A stretch of DNA of 64,000 nucleotides. Source: Ktedonosporobacter rubrisoli (GTDB lineage: Bacteria > Chloroflexota > Ktedonobacteria > Ktedonobacterales > Ktedonobacteraceae). Below the pieces are notes generated by a model. The model saw only the letters and a list, made by a program, of their open reading frames with translations. It had not been told where the DNA came from and searched no databases. Positions within the stretch are counted from its first letter, which is position 1; the number at the start of each line of letters is the position of its first letter. The stretch is taken from NCBI RefSeq assembly GCF_004208415.1, contig NZ_CP035758.1:5952001-6016000 (forward strand). Reading direction: 5' to 3'. This document shows positions 26,145 to 34,256 of the stretch, piece after piece. A program made the position numbers and the translations under genes.

Positions 26145-26927
26145 TTAGATTTGTAAATTTTCGCCAGAGCGTTCGGGCCGAAATGCTCCATTATCGTTAA
26201 TGAAAATAAAGCGGCTATCCTGCACATTCACGATCATATCTGGCTTGCCGTCGCCATTGACATCTTTGAAAGAAAGCGTCACTACAGTAAGATCCTGGTT
26301 CTGGCCCAGCAAAACAGGACCAAGGTATATCTTAGCTTTCGAGGCATCGCCGCCTGGGAACTCGATAACCTCTACATGTCGGTTCAAGTTGATAGCAATG
26401 AAGTGGCTAGGATTTTGCGCCGAGTCAGCGTGGCCTACCACGGCGTCGGTCTGAAACGTGCGAGGACGGCCATAATGCCAATCGTCTTGCGTCACCTGCC
26501 ACCAGTTAGTTACCATGCTCAATACAACCCATCCCAACATCATGACGAGCAGCGCCATGCCGCAATAGAAGAGCCAGTGGAAACGTGGGCTGCGGTTCTT
26601 CAAGGACCGCAAATTGAGCTTAGGGAAAATCTCTTCTGTATCCACGGGCTGTGGCTTTCGCGCCTGGTTCTTCGCTATACTGGCAGTTCGACGAGGGGGT
26701 ATAGCATTTTTACGCCGCGTGGGGAGTGAGCGCGTATCGCTTAGCGTTAGTGGTTGGACATCTGGTCGCGAACGACCAACTTCTGTCTTGACATCACCGC
26801 GATAGCGACGTGTACTACTGGGCATACGAGCAGGCCACATATCATCGAATTCAGCATCAAAAATATCGCTACTATGTTGCTGCTTTAAGGAAGCCTGCGG
26901 CGAGCGCCGGATAGAATTCTGACCCAC
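26145..26927 (-). CDS. Single-pass membrane protein with VCBS/FG-GAP-like repeat
   Basis: A 260-residue protein with a basic, disordered N-terminal half (about 1-115), one membrane helix (about 118-140, LFYCGMALLVMMLGWVVLS) and an outside domain of about 115 residues. That domain ends in FKDVNGDGKPDMIVNV, a DxNxDGxxD calcium-binding type motif of FG-GAP/VCBS repeats, followed by FIFINDNGAFRP. One or two blades are too few for a propeller, so it may oligomerise or bind as a fragment. The start is a GTG at 26927 with GAGAGGA about 12 bases upstream. Function unknown. Confidence 0.65.
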   Translation of the reverse strand: MGQNSIRRSPQASLKQQHSSDIFDAEFDDMWPARMPSSTRRYRGDVKTEVGRSRPDVQPLTLSDTRSLPTRRKNAIPPRRTASIAKNQARKPQPVDTEEIFPKLNLRSLKNRSPRFHWLFYCGMALLVMMLGWVVLSMVTNWWQVTQDDWHYGRPRTFQTDAVVGHADSAQNPSHFIAINLNRHVEVIEFPGGDASKAKIYLGPVLLGQNQDLTVVTLSFKDVNGDGKPDMIVNVQDSRFIFINDNGAFRPERSGENLQI

Positions 26928-27357
26928 ACCGGTTACCGTCCTCTCTTATTTTTTTGTTTGTTCGAAATTTTGTTCTAACAGGGTGCATGTCAATAGTACA
27001 CCGAATCAGGACGGTTGTCAACAATATCCTAGAACAAATTTACCATATCGGCAATATCCACATATTTGGCCATCCCAATACTTATAACGAGCCAGTCGGC
27101 CACTTAAATAAATAAATATGATTATCTAGTAAATAACCTGAGTTTTCGCCAAATTTGCTGTGTACCGAAACCCGTCCGAGGCGGAGATTTCTGCGCGTCC
27201 CGATGCTGTCTGTTGAGGGCATGGGCCTCTCCGGCCTTTTACGGTAGAGAAGCCTCACTTCTCAGATCAAGCATATAGGCTACGATCCAGGAGGCTATGT
27301 TATACTTACTTTCAGTAATTTCACGCGAGTCGAGAAGGGAACGGAGGATTATTTATT
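26928..27357. other. Divergent intergenic region
   Basis: AT-rich on the left, no gene seen. A TATACT at 27301-27306 may be the -10 of the decarboxylase pair, without a clear -35. CGGAGG lies just before the next ATG. Confidence 0.4.
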
Positions 27358-27870
27358 ATGCCTGTCTCTGTCACTAACTCCCAGTTAATTTATGATGCTC
27401 TGAAAGCCTGCGACATCAAACTTATTTCCGCGCTCCCCGAAACCTGGCTTGTGCATTTGATACGCCTGGCAGACGCCGACCCGGAGATGACGCTTGTGCG
27501 TATCGCCAAAGAGGAGGAAGCGATTGGTATTTCGGCCGGTGCGCACCTGGCCGGCGTAAACTCGGCTCTTCTCATGCAAAATCATGGCTTTCTGGCGGCG
27601 ATCAATCCCATAGTTTCTCTGGCCCTGCTGTATAAGATTCCCTTGCTTATGCTGATTAGCTACCGTGGGCATATGGGCGAAAAGGACCCCTGGCAGACGC
27701 AAGGTGGCCTGACGACCGAGCCCATTCTACGCGCCTTAAACATTCCCATCTGGCATCTTACCAATCCTGCCGATATCCAGCGCCGACTCAAGGATGCCCA
27801 GACGTTAGCGCTAGCTTCGTTGCATCCCGTGGCCGTCTTACTATCACGCGAATTGATGTGGGAGGATTAA
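27358..27870 (+). CDS. TPP enzyme, sulfopyruvate decarboxylase alpha-like subunit
   Basis: A 170-residue protein matching the N-terminal (pyrimidine-binding) half of thiamine-diphosphate enzymes. ALPETWLVHLIRL, then RIAKEEEAIGISAGAHLAG with the activating Glu, then ALLMQNHGFLAAINPIVSL are typical of ComD/phosphonopyruvate decarboxylase small subunits. Together with the next gene, three bases downstream, it should make a two-subunit decarboxylase of a 3-sulfo- or 3-phosphono-pyruvate-like 2-oxoacid. No coenzyme M or phosphonate genes lie nearby, so the true substrate is open. GGAGG is placed well before the ATG. Confidence 0.8.
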   Translation: MPVSVTNSQLIYDALKACDIKLISALPETWLVHLIRLADADPEMTLVRIAKEEEAIGISAGAHLAGVNSALLMQNHGFLAAINPIVSLALLYKIPLLMLISYRGHMGEKDPWQTQGGLTTEPILRALNIPIWHLTNPADIQRRLKDAQTLALASLHPVAVLLSRELMWED

Positions 27871-27873
27871 GCT

Positions 27874-28452
27874 ATGTTACGTGCCGATGCTTTAGAAGCT
27901 ATCTATCCCGAATTGAAAGAGCGCATTGTGGTGACGATTATGGGAGCTGTGGCCGTGGAGCTTTATATGCTGGGACATCGTGCCAACTTCTTTTATCTTG
28001 AGCATGCCATGGGTCTGGCTTCGTCTATGGGCCTGGGAATCGCGCTATCCATTCCACAGGAGCAAGTTGTGGTGATTGATGGGGATGGCTCCTTGTTGAT
28101 GAATCTTGGCACGCTCAGTACTCTGGCGCGTTACAAACCCGGCAATTTGCTGCATATTGTCTTTGACAATGAGAGCTTGCTTTCGGTCGGCGGCTTTCCT
28201 ACCGCGACCTCGACGGGTACCGATCTGGCCGGGATTGCCCGCGCCTCGGGTATCCCACGCGTGATCGTGGCAAACACGCCCGATGCGCTCAAAGCTAGCG
28301 TGACTGAGGCGCTGGCCAGCCAGACGCTTACGACGATTGTTTCGAAGGTTGAGGCGATTGGCCCAAAGACGTTCCATATGGATTTGCCACTATTGGAGAA
28401 TCGCTTCCAGTTTAAGCGCCGTCTGCAGGAGATGCGCGCAAACCACCAGTAA
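27874..28452 (+). CDS. TPP enzyme, sulfopyruvate decarboxylase beta-like subunit
   Basis: A 192-residue protein matching the C-terminal (diphosphate-binding) half of TPP enzymes. The cofactor motif starts at VVIDGDGSLLMNLGTLSTLA and ends near VFDNESLLSVGGFPT, as in ComE. The N-terminal FFYLEHAMGLASSMGLGIAL contacts the alpha subunit in this family. It begins three bases after the alpha gene's stop, so translation is coupled. The short GGAGGA in the end of the alpha gene serves as ribosome binding site. See the alpha entry for the substrate question. Confidence 0.8.
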   Translation: MLRADALEAIYPELKERIVVTIMGAVAVELYMLGHRANFFYLEHAMGLASSMGLGIALSIPQEQVVVIDGDGSLLMNLGTLSTLARYKPGNLLHIVFDNESLLSVGGFPTATSTGTDLAGIARASGIPRVIVANTPDALKASVTEALASQTLTTIVSKVEAIGPKTFHMDLPLLENRFQFKRRLQEMRANHQ

Positions 28453-28560
28453 AGGGCTTTGTTTCTACGCGTTTATGATACGGGCCGCTATGTCTTCAAG
28501 CAAGCGTCCAATGAGCAGGAGGAACAGCAAAGCTATGTCTTCAATGTTCCTCTTGTCAGT

Positions 28561-29106
28561 TTAGAGCTGATATTTCCCTTGCCAGATGATACGCTCGTGA
28601 GCCTCTTTTGCCAGTTCGCAGGCAATATCGTCAAGCTTCATATACACCTCCCAGACTTCTTGCTGGCACTGCTCAGCAATTTGTAGAGCAAGCGCTTGTT
28701 CTAGCGCTTCGTTTCGCTTGCCTTTCCAGATTGTATCAGCGAAGGCGACCAGGATATCTTCCAATTGTACCGCTGCTTCTCGCTCCCATTGGCCGTGCGT
28801 GTGGGCAAAACGTGCATGATTTTCAGGAAAACCACTTTCCCGAAGGAGCTGCGGCCCAATTTCTTCATGTTGAGAACCAGGGCCGATCAGCTCGTCAGGA
28901 TACACAGTTTTCCCCACGTCATGCGTTGCGGCTCCAATCAGAACGCTTTCCCGTTCATAGTGGAGCAAAGGCCAGCTAGCATCTATCTGCTCAAGTAGTG
29001 TGATGGCTACATCATGCACGATTGTCAAGTGAGCAACTAAGCGCGGAGAGGCTGCATATTTTGCGAGCATCTTCAGCACGTCCGGTGGCAGTTCTTGAAG
29101 CGGCAT
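28561..29106 (-). CDS. HD-domain phosphohydrolase
   Basis: A 181-residue HD protein: HLTIVHDVAITLLEQI gives the first His, IGAATHDVGKTVYPDEL the HD pair plus the conserved Lys, and SQHEEIGPQLLRE and FAHTHGQWE the further metal ligands. The pattern fits small HD hydrolases of the HDIG/YqeK-like type; the substrate is unknown. AGGAGATCAGCT precedes the ATG. It is convergent with the decarboxylase pair and lies downstream of the beta-lactamase-like gene on the same strand (gap 74 bases). Confidence 0.75.
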   Translation of the reverse strand: MPLQELPPDVLKMLAKYAASPRLVAHLTIVHDVAITLLEQIDASWPLLHYERESVLIGAATHDVGKTVYPDELIGPGSQHEEIGPQLLRESGFPENHARFAHTHGQWEREAAVQLEDILVAFADTIWKGKRNEALEQALALQIAEQCQQEVWEVYMKLDDIACELAKEAHERIIWQGKYQL

Positions 29107-29180
29107 AGCTGATCTCCTGGGAGGCCTATCGTGTATTTTTGGTGGCTAGATACAAATTGAGATATATGCTAAAGATAGCA

Positions 29181-30554
29181 TTACGCTATCTTCAGTGCAA
29201 CTCGCAAGCCGATATAGACGCATTTGCGCCCATCTGGGAGAGTGGAGAATGCGACAGGCAGCCAGTTTTCGTTGAAGCGACCATTACCTGGCGCGGCGAA
29301 GGCCGTCTCCGAAACTGGCACGAGGTCCACTTCAAGCGGTGGAGAGAAGCCTTTCATACCATCAACAAACTCATACATCAGATGTGGTTTACCGGCGCGC
29401 CTGGTGATGGTAGTGATGACGCCTTCACGCTTGTAGGTGCCAATGAAGGGAGCGATATCCACTCCTGGCAGCTGTTGTGCTGGTCCAAAGTCAGGCCGCA
29501 TCTTAACTCCAGCTAGTTCATCAAGCAGCTCTCGAAAGAGCGCCGAGCAGAGCTGAGATGCGCCTCCGCCATTCATCAGCAAGACGAGGATGACGCCTGA
29601 CTCCGGCACTACGCGCAGATATCCGTACTGTCCAACAGTGGCCCCATCGTGTCCGAACCCAGGGATACCATTCCAGTCGTAGAGTGCCCAGCCCAGACCC
29701 CACCAGTCGGAACTAAAGGTCCACCTGTCCGGTGTGCTAACCTCACGCTTCTGCATTGCGGCGACGGCTTCGGTGGTTAGCACACGGGTCCCATCTGGCG
29801 CCGTACCACCGTCGAGGTGCATCCGGGCCAAGCGTGCGATATCGGAGGCCGTTGCACACAGGACACCGCCATACGGACCAGAGGAACGCGGCAAAGGATT
29901 CCACATCGGGACCGGCTCCGGCTCATGTCCCGGCTCTCCCAGGTGCCCTATCGCTGCCCGGAAGCGCAGCACATCCTCGGGCAGCGTCACCGTGCTCGCG
30001 AGTCCGAGCGGATCACACAAACGATCCTTGAGAGCCGCGTCCCAGGTCTGACCGGTCAGTACCTCGATGAGGCGGCCCAGCACGCTGTATCCCACACTAC
30101 AATAGGAAAACGTTCCAGGTGGGCTATCCAGAGGTACATGCTTGATGGCCTCAACGTACCGTGCGAGACAGTCGTCGCCGCGACCAGTGTCGTAGGTGAA
30201 GTCGCAGGCCAGGCCGCTGGTATGGCTGAGCAACTGTCGGATGGTAATCGTTCTTGTAGCTTCAGGATCAGCAGTTGCAAACTCTGGCATCACATCCTTA
30301 ACTTTCGCGTCAAGTTCCAGTGCTCCTGACGCGGCCAGTTGCATGATCAAGGTAGCGGTATGGATCTTGGTGATCGAACCAACCTGGAACACCGAAGCTG
30401 GCGTCACCTCTACGCCGGTCCTCCGGTTCAGCACTCCACTGACCAGTTCGTGAAGGGTTCCCCCGGCGAGTACCGCCAGGGATGCGCCCGGCACGTGGTG
30501 AGTGGCGCGCAGTTCGTCAAGCCGCGCCTGCCAATGAGCAAAGTCAAAAAACAT
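29181..30554 (-). CDS. Serine hydrolase, class C beta-lactamase/esterase family
   Basis: A 457-residue protein of the beta-lactamase-related family (PBP4*/EstB type). The SxxK motif is SITK in VFQVGSITKIHTATL; the Tyr motif reads YCS where YxN is usual, so Asn is replaced by Ser, as in many esterases of the family; the third motif is probably the GHDGATVGQYG segment. A C-terminal lipocalin-like region of about 100 residues follows (FIGTYKREGVITTITRRAG). There is no signal peptide, which argues for a cytosolic esterase or peptidase rather than a true beta-lactamase. AGAGGAGA precedes the ATG. Confidence 0.82.
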   Translation of the reverse strand: MFFDFAHWQARLDELRATHHVPGASLAVLAGGTLHELVSGVLNRRTGVEVTPASVFQVGSITKIHTATLIMQLAASGALELDAKVKDVMPEFATADPEATRTITIRQLLSHTSGLACDFTYDTGRGDDCLARYVEAIKHVPLDSPPGTFSYCSVGYSVLGRLIEVLTGQTWDAALKDRLCDPLGLASTVTLPEDVLRFRAAIGHLGEPGHEPEPVPMWNPLPRSSGPYGGVLCATASDIARLARMHLDGGTAPDGTRVLTTEAVAAMQKREVSTPDRWTFSSDWWGLGWALYDWNGIPGFGHDGATVGQYGYLRVVPESGVILVLLMNGGGASQLCSALFRELLDELAGVKMRPDFGPAQQLPGVDIAPFIGTYKREGVITTITRRAGKPHLMYEFVDGMKGFSPPLEVDLVPVSETAFAAPGNGRFNENWLPVAFSTLPDGRKCVYIGLRVALKIA

Positions 30555-30684
30555 ACTATTTTCTCCTCTTAAATTTGATAGAGGTCAATCACTTCAGTAG
30601 GGAAGGTATACTTTCCTCTTTGCTCTCTCGTCGCGCTTCTTTGGTTTGTCCTTACGCAACTTTTTTTATGGAGCCTCGCCACCC

Positions 30685-31986
30685 TTACGCTGCCAAAAGG
30701 ATCGCCATTGTCTGGAAGGTACGCGGGTGAGTCATGATCGTAAGCCGCTCACCACTTGCAAGATCGAGCAGGCGCGAGCGCACGGCCTCCTGCCCCGCAT
30801 AGGTATCCATCACGCTTGGCAGGAAGAGCATACGCGGGTGCTCCAGCAAAAAGGCGCGCACCCGCTCATGCCTCAACATCACAGTGATCCACTCAAAAAC
30901 ACCGGTTCCACAGTTGGCACAGGTTATTCGTGCATAGATGCCTGGCGGGTATACATCGTCAATGCCGCTCGCGCCTTCAGGTGCGTTATGATCGAGCAGG
31001 TCTATCTGAACAGGAGATTGACAGATGGAACACAGTTGCTTACCGAAAACGTGCTCTGAGAATTCTGCAGCATCCAGCAATGTTAGTTTGAAGGCGGGGC
31101 GGAACGAGCGCATCATGCCGACACGCTCAAAGGAGGGCATTGCGCCAATATGGGACATTTCACCTGTATGAAACATGTCGATAGTATAGCGCGGTGAGCA
31201 GACTGGACAGCGCAAGCGGAAGGCCCTGGGGCCGGAAGGCTGACGTTCAAACGTTGCATGTAGACGCTGCTTCCCGCAGAGCCAGCACCAATGACGAGTT
31301 TCCTGCCAGCCCATCGCTTCGTCCTCATGAAGCCTTAACCCAAATGCCCGCGCATCCTCATGCAGTTCCCCATACAAGACTCGACGCAGTTGGCGGCGCG
31401 CTCGGTGTAACCTCAATTCCAGCGCCCCTATGCTCATATCCAGCCGCTCTGCAACCTCGCGCTGAGGTATTTCAGCCAGGTAACAGAGTTCGATCATTTC
31501 GCGCGTGCTCGTCTCAAGATGCCCTAAAGCACGATCGAGCAGCGCTTGTCTATCCAGGCGCTCTAGTTCTTCAGCTGGATCGATGGCAAAGGGATCTGGG
31601 AGATCGAGCACTGAAGGCTCGATTTCGTCTTCAGACGTGTCAAGATGGCTCGTTTGTAATGAGGCCATTCGTGTACGGAGATGGCGCTTGCAGACGTTGC
31701 GGCAGACTCCATCGAGCCAAGACGAGAAGCGTCCCGGTTCGCGCAGATTTTCCAGGTGCCGCCATGCCTCCAGCAAGGTTTCCTGCACTACATCTTCGAC
31801 TTCATCAAGCTCGATCCCGTTCAGTCCCGCCAGGCGCAATAAACGCGGGCGGGCCGCCTCCACGCTCTCGCTAAAATTTCCAAAATCTGGTTTGTAGGCA
31901 TGCGAACTTCGCGGCTGACAGATCGGGCAGAGATGGCTTGTCATGCCTGGCTTCCAAACGAGGTTGGCTGTTTCACTTTTCTGCAT
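30685..31986 (-). CDS. ECF sigma factor with long Cys-rich C-terminal extension
   Basis: A 433-residue protein. Region 2 lies at about 37-105 (ARPRLLRLAGLNGIELDEVE, DVVQETLLEAWRHL, WLDGVCRNVCKRHL) and region 4 at about 155-205 (LGHLETSTREMIELCYLAEI then VAERLDMSIGALELRLHRAR). Another 225 residues follow, with CxxC pairs (CWLCGKQR, CPVCSPRY, CSICQSPV, CANCGTGV) that suggest two zinc ribbons; an N-terminal CPICQP adds another pair. Ordinary ECF factors end after region 4 at about 190 residues. The ATG at 31986 has GGAGAGGAG upstream and is preferred to the longer open frame. A paralogue of the sigma-Clp_N gene at 34257-36749. Confidence 0.82.
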   Translation of the reverse strand: MQKSETANLVWKPGMTSHLCPICQPRSSHAYKPDFGNFSESVEAARPRLLRLAGLNGIELDEVEDVVQETLLEAWRHLENLREPGRFSSWLDGVCRNVCKRHLRTRMASLQTSHLDTSEDEIEPSVLDLPDPFAIDPAEELERLDRQALLDRALGHLETSTREMIELCYLAEIPQREVAERLDMSIGALELRLHRARRQLRRVLYGELHEDARAFGLRLHEDEAMGWQETRHWCWLCGKQRLHATFERQPSGPRAFRLRCPVCSPRYTIDMFHTGEMSHIGAMPSFERVGMMRSFRPAFKLTLLDAAEFSEHVFGKQLCSICQSPVQIDLLDHNAPEGASGIDDVYPPGIYARITCANCGTGVFEWITVMLRHERVRAFLLEHPRMLFLPSVMDTYAGQEAVRSRLLDLASGERLTIMTHPRTFQTMAILLAA

Positions 31987-32173
31987 GCTGTTGTCTCCTC
32001 TCCACTTTCTTGTCATATGTTTGTGCGCCGACCTTACGCAGATTTTCCAGGATTGGCTAAAAGCGTCAGGTAGTTCACAAGATCTCGCCCCACTTGAAAA
32101 GGCTGAATAATCATAACACATCTTTCAGAGCCGTCGCGTTTTTCAGCTTCCCCTCTTTGTGTAATTATAGAGA

Positions 32174-32207
32174 AAGGACCGGTTGGTGCAGCTTCCAACC
32201 GGTCCTT
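32174..32207 (-). terminator. Terminator after the Nudix gene
   Basis: Perfect 13-bp stem AAGGACCGGTTGG / CCAACCGGTCCTT with an eight-base loop, 32 bases after the Nudix stop. On the minus strand a T-rich TTTCTCTAT follows, so it fits a leftward terminator. Confidence 0.6.
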
Positions 32208-32238
32208 CCGCTGTGACGATGAAGCGGGAGAGTGTATC

Positions 32239-32751
32239 TTATGAGACAAAGGTGAGCGTCTTGACTTTAGCAAGTAAGGCTATCTTTTCCTGCTTGCTAT
32301 TGCGATAGCGCAAATAGTCTTCCAGCACGAGACGGGAATGACCGCGCAGCCGCATGCGTAGCTCTTTCTCGGTAAGCCAGAGCGGTTGCCCTTCCATGTT
32401 CTTTCTCAGGGCCCCTCCGACGACTTTTGCACTATAGGCAAAGCTTAGCGTGCTCATATTTGTTACGTGATCGCTTGCACACGAATAATGATTGATCAAA
32501 TCGCCTACAGCCAGCTCCAGGCCTGTCTCTTCTTTGCCTTCTCGCTGCGCCGTCTGCTGCGGAGATTCGCGCCAATTCATAAAACCACCTGGAAAAACTA
32601 CCCGCTTGCCCGGCAACTCCACAACCAGGTAATGCCCATTCTCTTCTACTACCGCACAGGCGCTTCCAAAGGGCGGCAATTTCCCTCCCATCAATTTATT
32701 AAGAAGATTAAAGAAAATGCTGACGCATCTTTTTAAGAGATCATATAACAT
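32239..32751 (-). CDS. Nudix hydrolase
   Basis: A 170-residue protein with a complete Nudix box: GGFMNWRESPQQTAQREGKEETGLEL, broken here as GGFMNWRE then REGKEETG, matching Gx5Ex7REUxEExGU. It hydrolyses a nucleoside-diphosphate-linked substrate, identity unknown. The N-terminus has a short hydrophobic/basic helix (about 1-25) before the usual strand ACAVVEENGHYLVVELP. The ATG at 32751 lies at the edge of a long divergent intergenic region. A terminator follows the gene. Confidence 0.85.
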   Translation of the reverse strand: MLYDLLKRCVSIFFNLLNKLMGGKLPPFGSACAVVEENGHYLVVELPGKRVVFPGGFMNWRESPQQTAQREGKEETGLELAVGDLINHYSCASDHVTNMSTLSFAYSAKVVGGALRKNMEGQPLWLTEKELRMRLRGHSRLVLEDYLRYRNSKQEKIALLAKVKTLTFVS

Positions 32752-33326
32752 GCCTATTCCTCTTGTGATATCTATTTACTATTGCTATGAATATATACTC
32801 AATATTATTTACAAAGTTGTCAACTCATCTGGTTCTGTGGGCTGGCGGGACACGGGAGAGCACGATCCGTGTCCCTAAGCTTAGGCTAAGGGCCTGTCTT
32901 GCGAACTAGGTAACCCTCTATCCAGGATAGGCAGACCCTTTGTCGGTAAGCTTCCTTGCAGAACCTCACCTTTGCCTATGAATAAGCATACAATAGGATT
33001 GTCTTAGGGTTGTCTCATAGCTTTAGCAATCTTGTTACAATTGTGTTGCAAATATATTAACAAATGAGGTCTTGCTACGTCGAGCCGAATCTCGGCCATA
33101 GTACTCGGCTCGAAGGTGACTGCATCAAGAAACTACCAGCCTCTACCGGCATACGGGGCTCGGGCCTGATGCTGCTCAGCCCGCTCGCTTCCTCTCGCCT
33201 CACGCTGGGAAGATCGGGATACTATACAGGACGCTGGAAAGAGCCAGGTTGGGTATGGTATATAGTAGAAAGAGAAAAGCCCCTTCTATTTTTTGTCCCG
33301 TCACACATTTGAAAGGCAGGCAAGAT
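32752..33326. other. Divergent intergenic region with inverted repeat
   Basis: No gene is supported; an 82-codon plus-strand frame (33064-33312) has no start signal or family match. TCGAGCCG / CGGCTCGA form a perfect 8-bp inverted repeat at 33080-33113, in what may be the leader of the cyclase gene. Confidence 0.4.
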
Positions 33327-34115
33327 ATGGAGAATCCTGGTACGCGTGTATTAGCTGAGCTCCTGCAAGCCCTGGACGCGGGCCAACTCAAGATCATCGA
33401 TCTTACCACGACGCTCGGCCCCGACACACCAGTTATCGACCTACCGCCCAATTTCGCCCAATCGCCAGGTCTAAGCCTCAGCGAGATCTCCCGCTACGAT
33501 TGTCGCGGTCCCGCCTGGTACTGGAACATTATTCACCTTGGTGAGCATACAGGTACGCACTTTGATGCGCCCATCCACTGGATTACCGGCAAGGATTTAC
33601 CCAACAACGCGACTGATACGATTCTACCGCGCAAGTTTATTGGTCCAGCCTGCGTAATTGACGTGACAGCCGATGTGGAGCAAAATCCTGATTTTCTGCT
33701 GACAATTGAACGCGTTGAGCATTGGGAGGGCCAATATGGGCGCATTCCGGCGGGAGCCTGGGTGCTCCTGCGCACGGGTTGGAGCCAGCGCAAGACAAAG
33801 GAGGAGTTTCTTAATAATCAGGACGATGGCGCACATTCGCCCGGCTTTGCGCGCGCCTGCTCACAATTTCTTGCCAATTCACGCGATGTGCTTGGCGTGG
33901 GCGTAGAAACGGTGGGCACGGATGCCGGACAGGCCGGTGGCTTTGATCCGCCTTTCCCTAACCATACGTTTATGCACGGAGCCGGCAAGTTTGGCCTTAC
34001 TAGCCTGATCAATCTGGAACAGCTCCCACCTACTGGTGCGCTTGTGATCGCGGCCCCGCTCAAGATTTTGAACGGCTCGGGCAGCCCGTTGCGCGTTATC
34101 GCGATTACGCCGTAA
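33327..34115 (+). CDS. Cyclase/kynurenine-formamidase-like metal hydrolase
   Basis: A 262-residue member of the cyclase family (bacterial kynurenine formamidase KynB and relatives). The metal motif HTGTHFDAPIHW is intact, preceded by IIDLTTTLGPDTPV and followed by the WVLLRTGWSQR strand and the late GVGVETVGTDAGQ and NHTFMHGAGKFGLTSL segments. The family hydrolyses amides or lactones such as N-formylkynurenine; no tryptophan-degradation genes lie nearby, so the substrate is open. The ATG at 33327 with AAGGCAGG upstream is chosen over a longer open frame. Confidence 0.83.
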   Translation: MENPGTRVLAELLQALDAGQLKIIDLTTTLGPDTPVIDLPPNFAQSPGLSLSEISRYDCRGPAWYWNIIHLGEHTGTHFDAPIHWITGKDLPNNATDTILPRKFIGPACVIDVTADVEQNPDFLLTIERVEHWEGQYGRIPAGAWVLLRTGWSQRKTKEEFLNNQDDGAHSPGFARACSQFLANSRDVLGVGVETVGTDAGQAGGFDPPFPNHTFMHGAGKFGLTSLINLEQLPPTGALVIAAPLKILNGSGSPLRVIAITP

Positions 34116-34256
34116 CTATTATTTATTGCTCTGAATCTTAGAGCGAGCCGGGGCAGGCCGATAAAGCAGAAGCCTTCCCTGGCAGCCCTCCCCTGGATGG
34201 ATGCTCGTTTGCCTGGTGATGTTTTGTGCCGGTTGAGACGCCTTCCTTCCCGTTTG

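Noticed and set aside
28459..28686. Plus-strand frame opening LFLRVYDTGRYVF after the decarboxylase genes
   Set aside because: It starts with TTG without a ribosome binding site and runs into the antisense of the HD gene; its first 35 codons look protein-like but are too few to support a gene.
33064..33312. 82-codon plus-strand frame upstream of the cyclase gene
   Set aside because: No start signal and no similarity; more likely untranslated leader.
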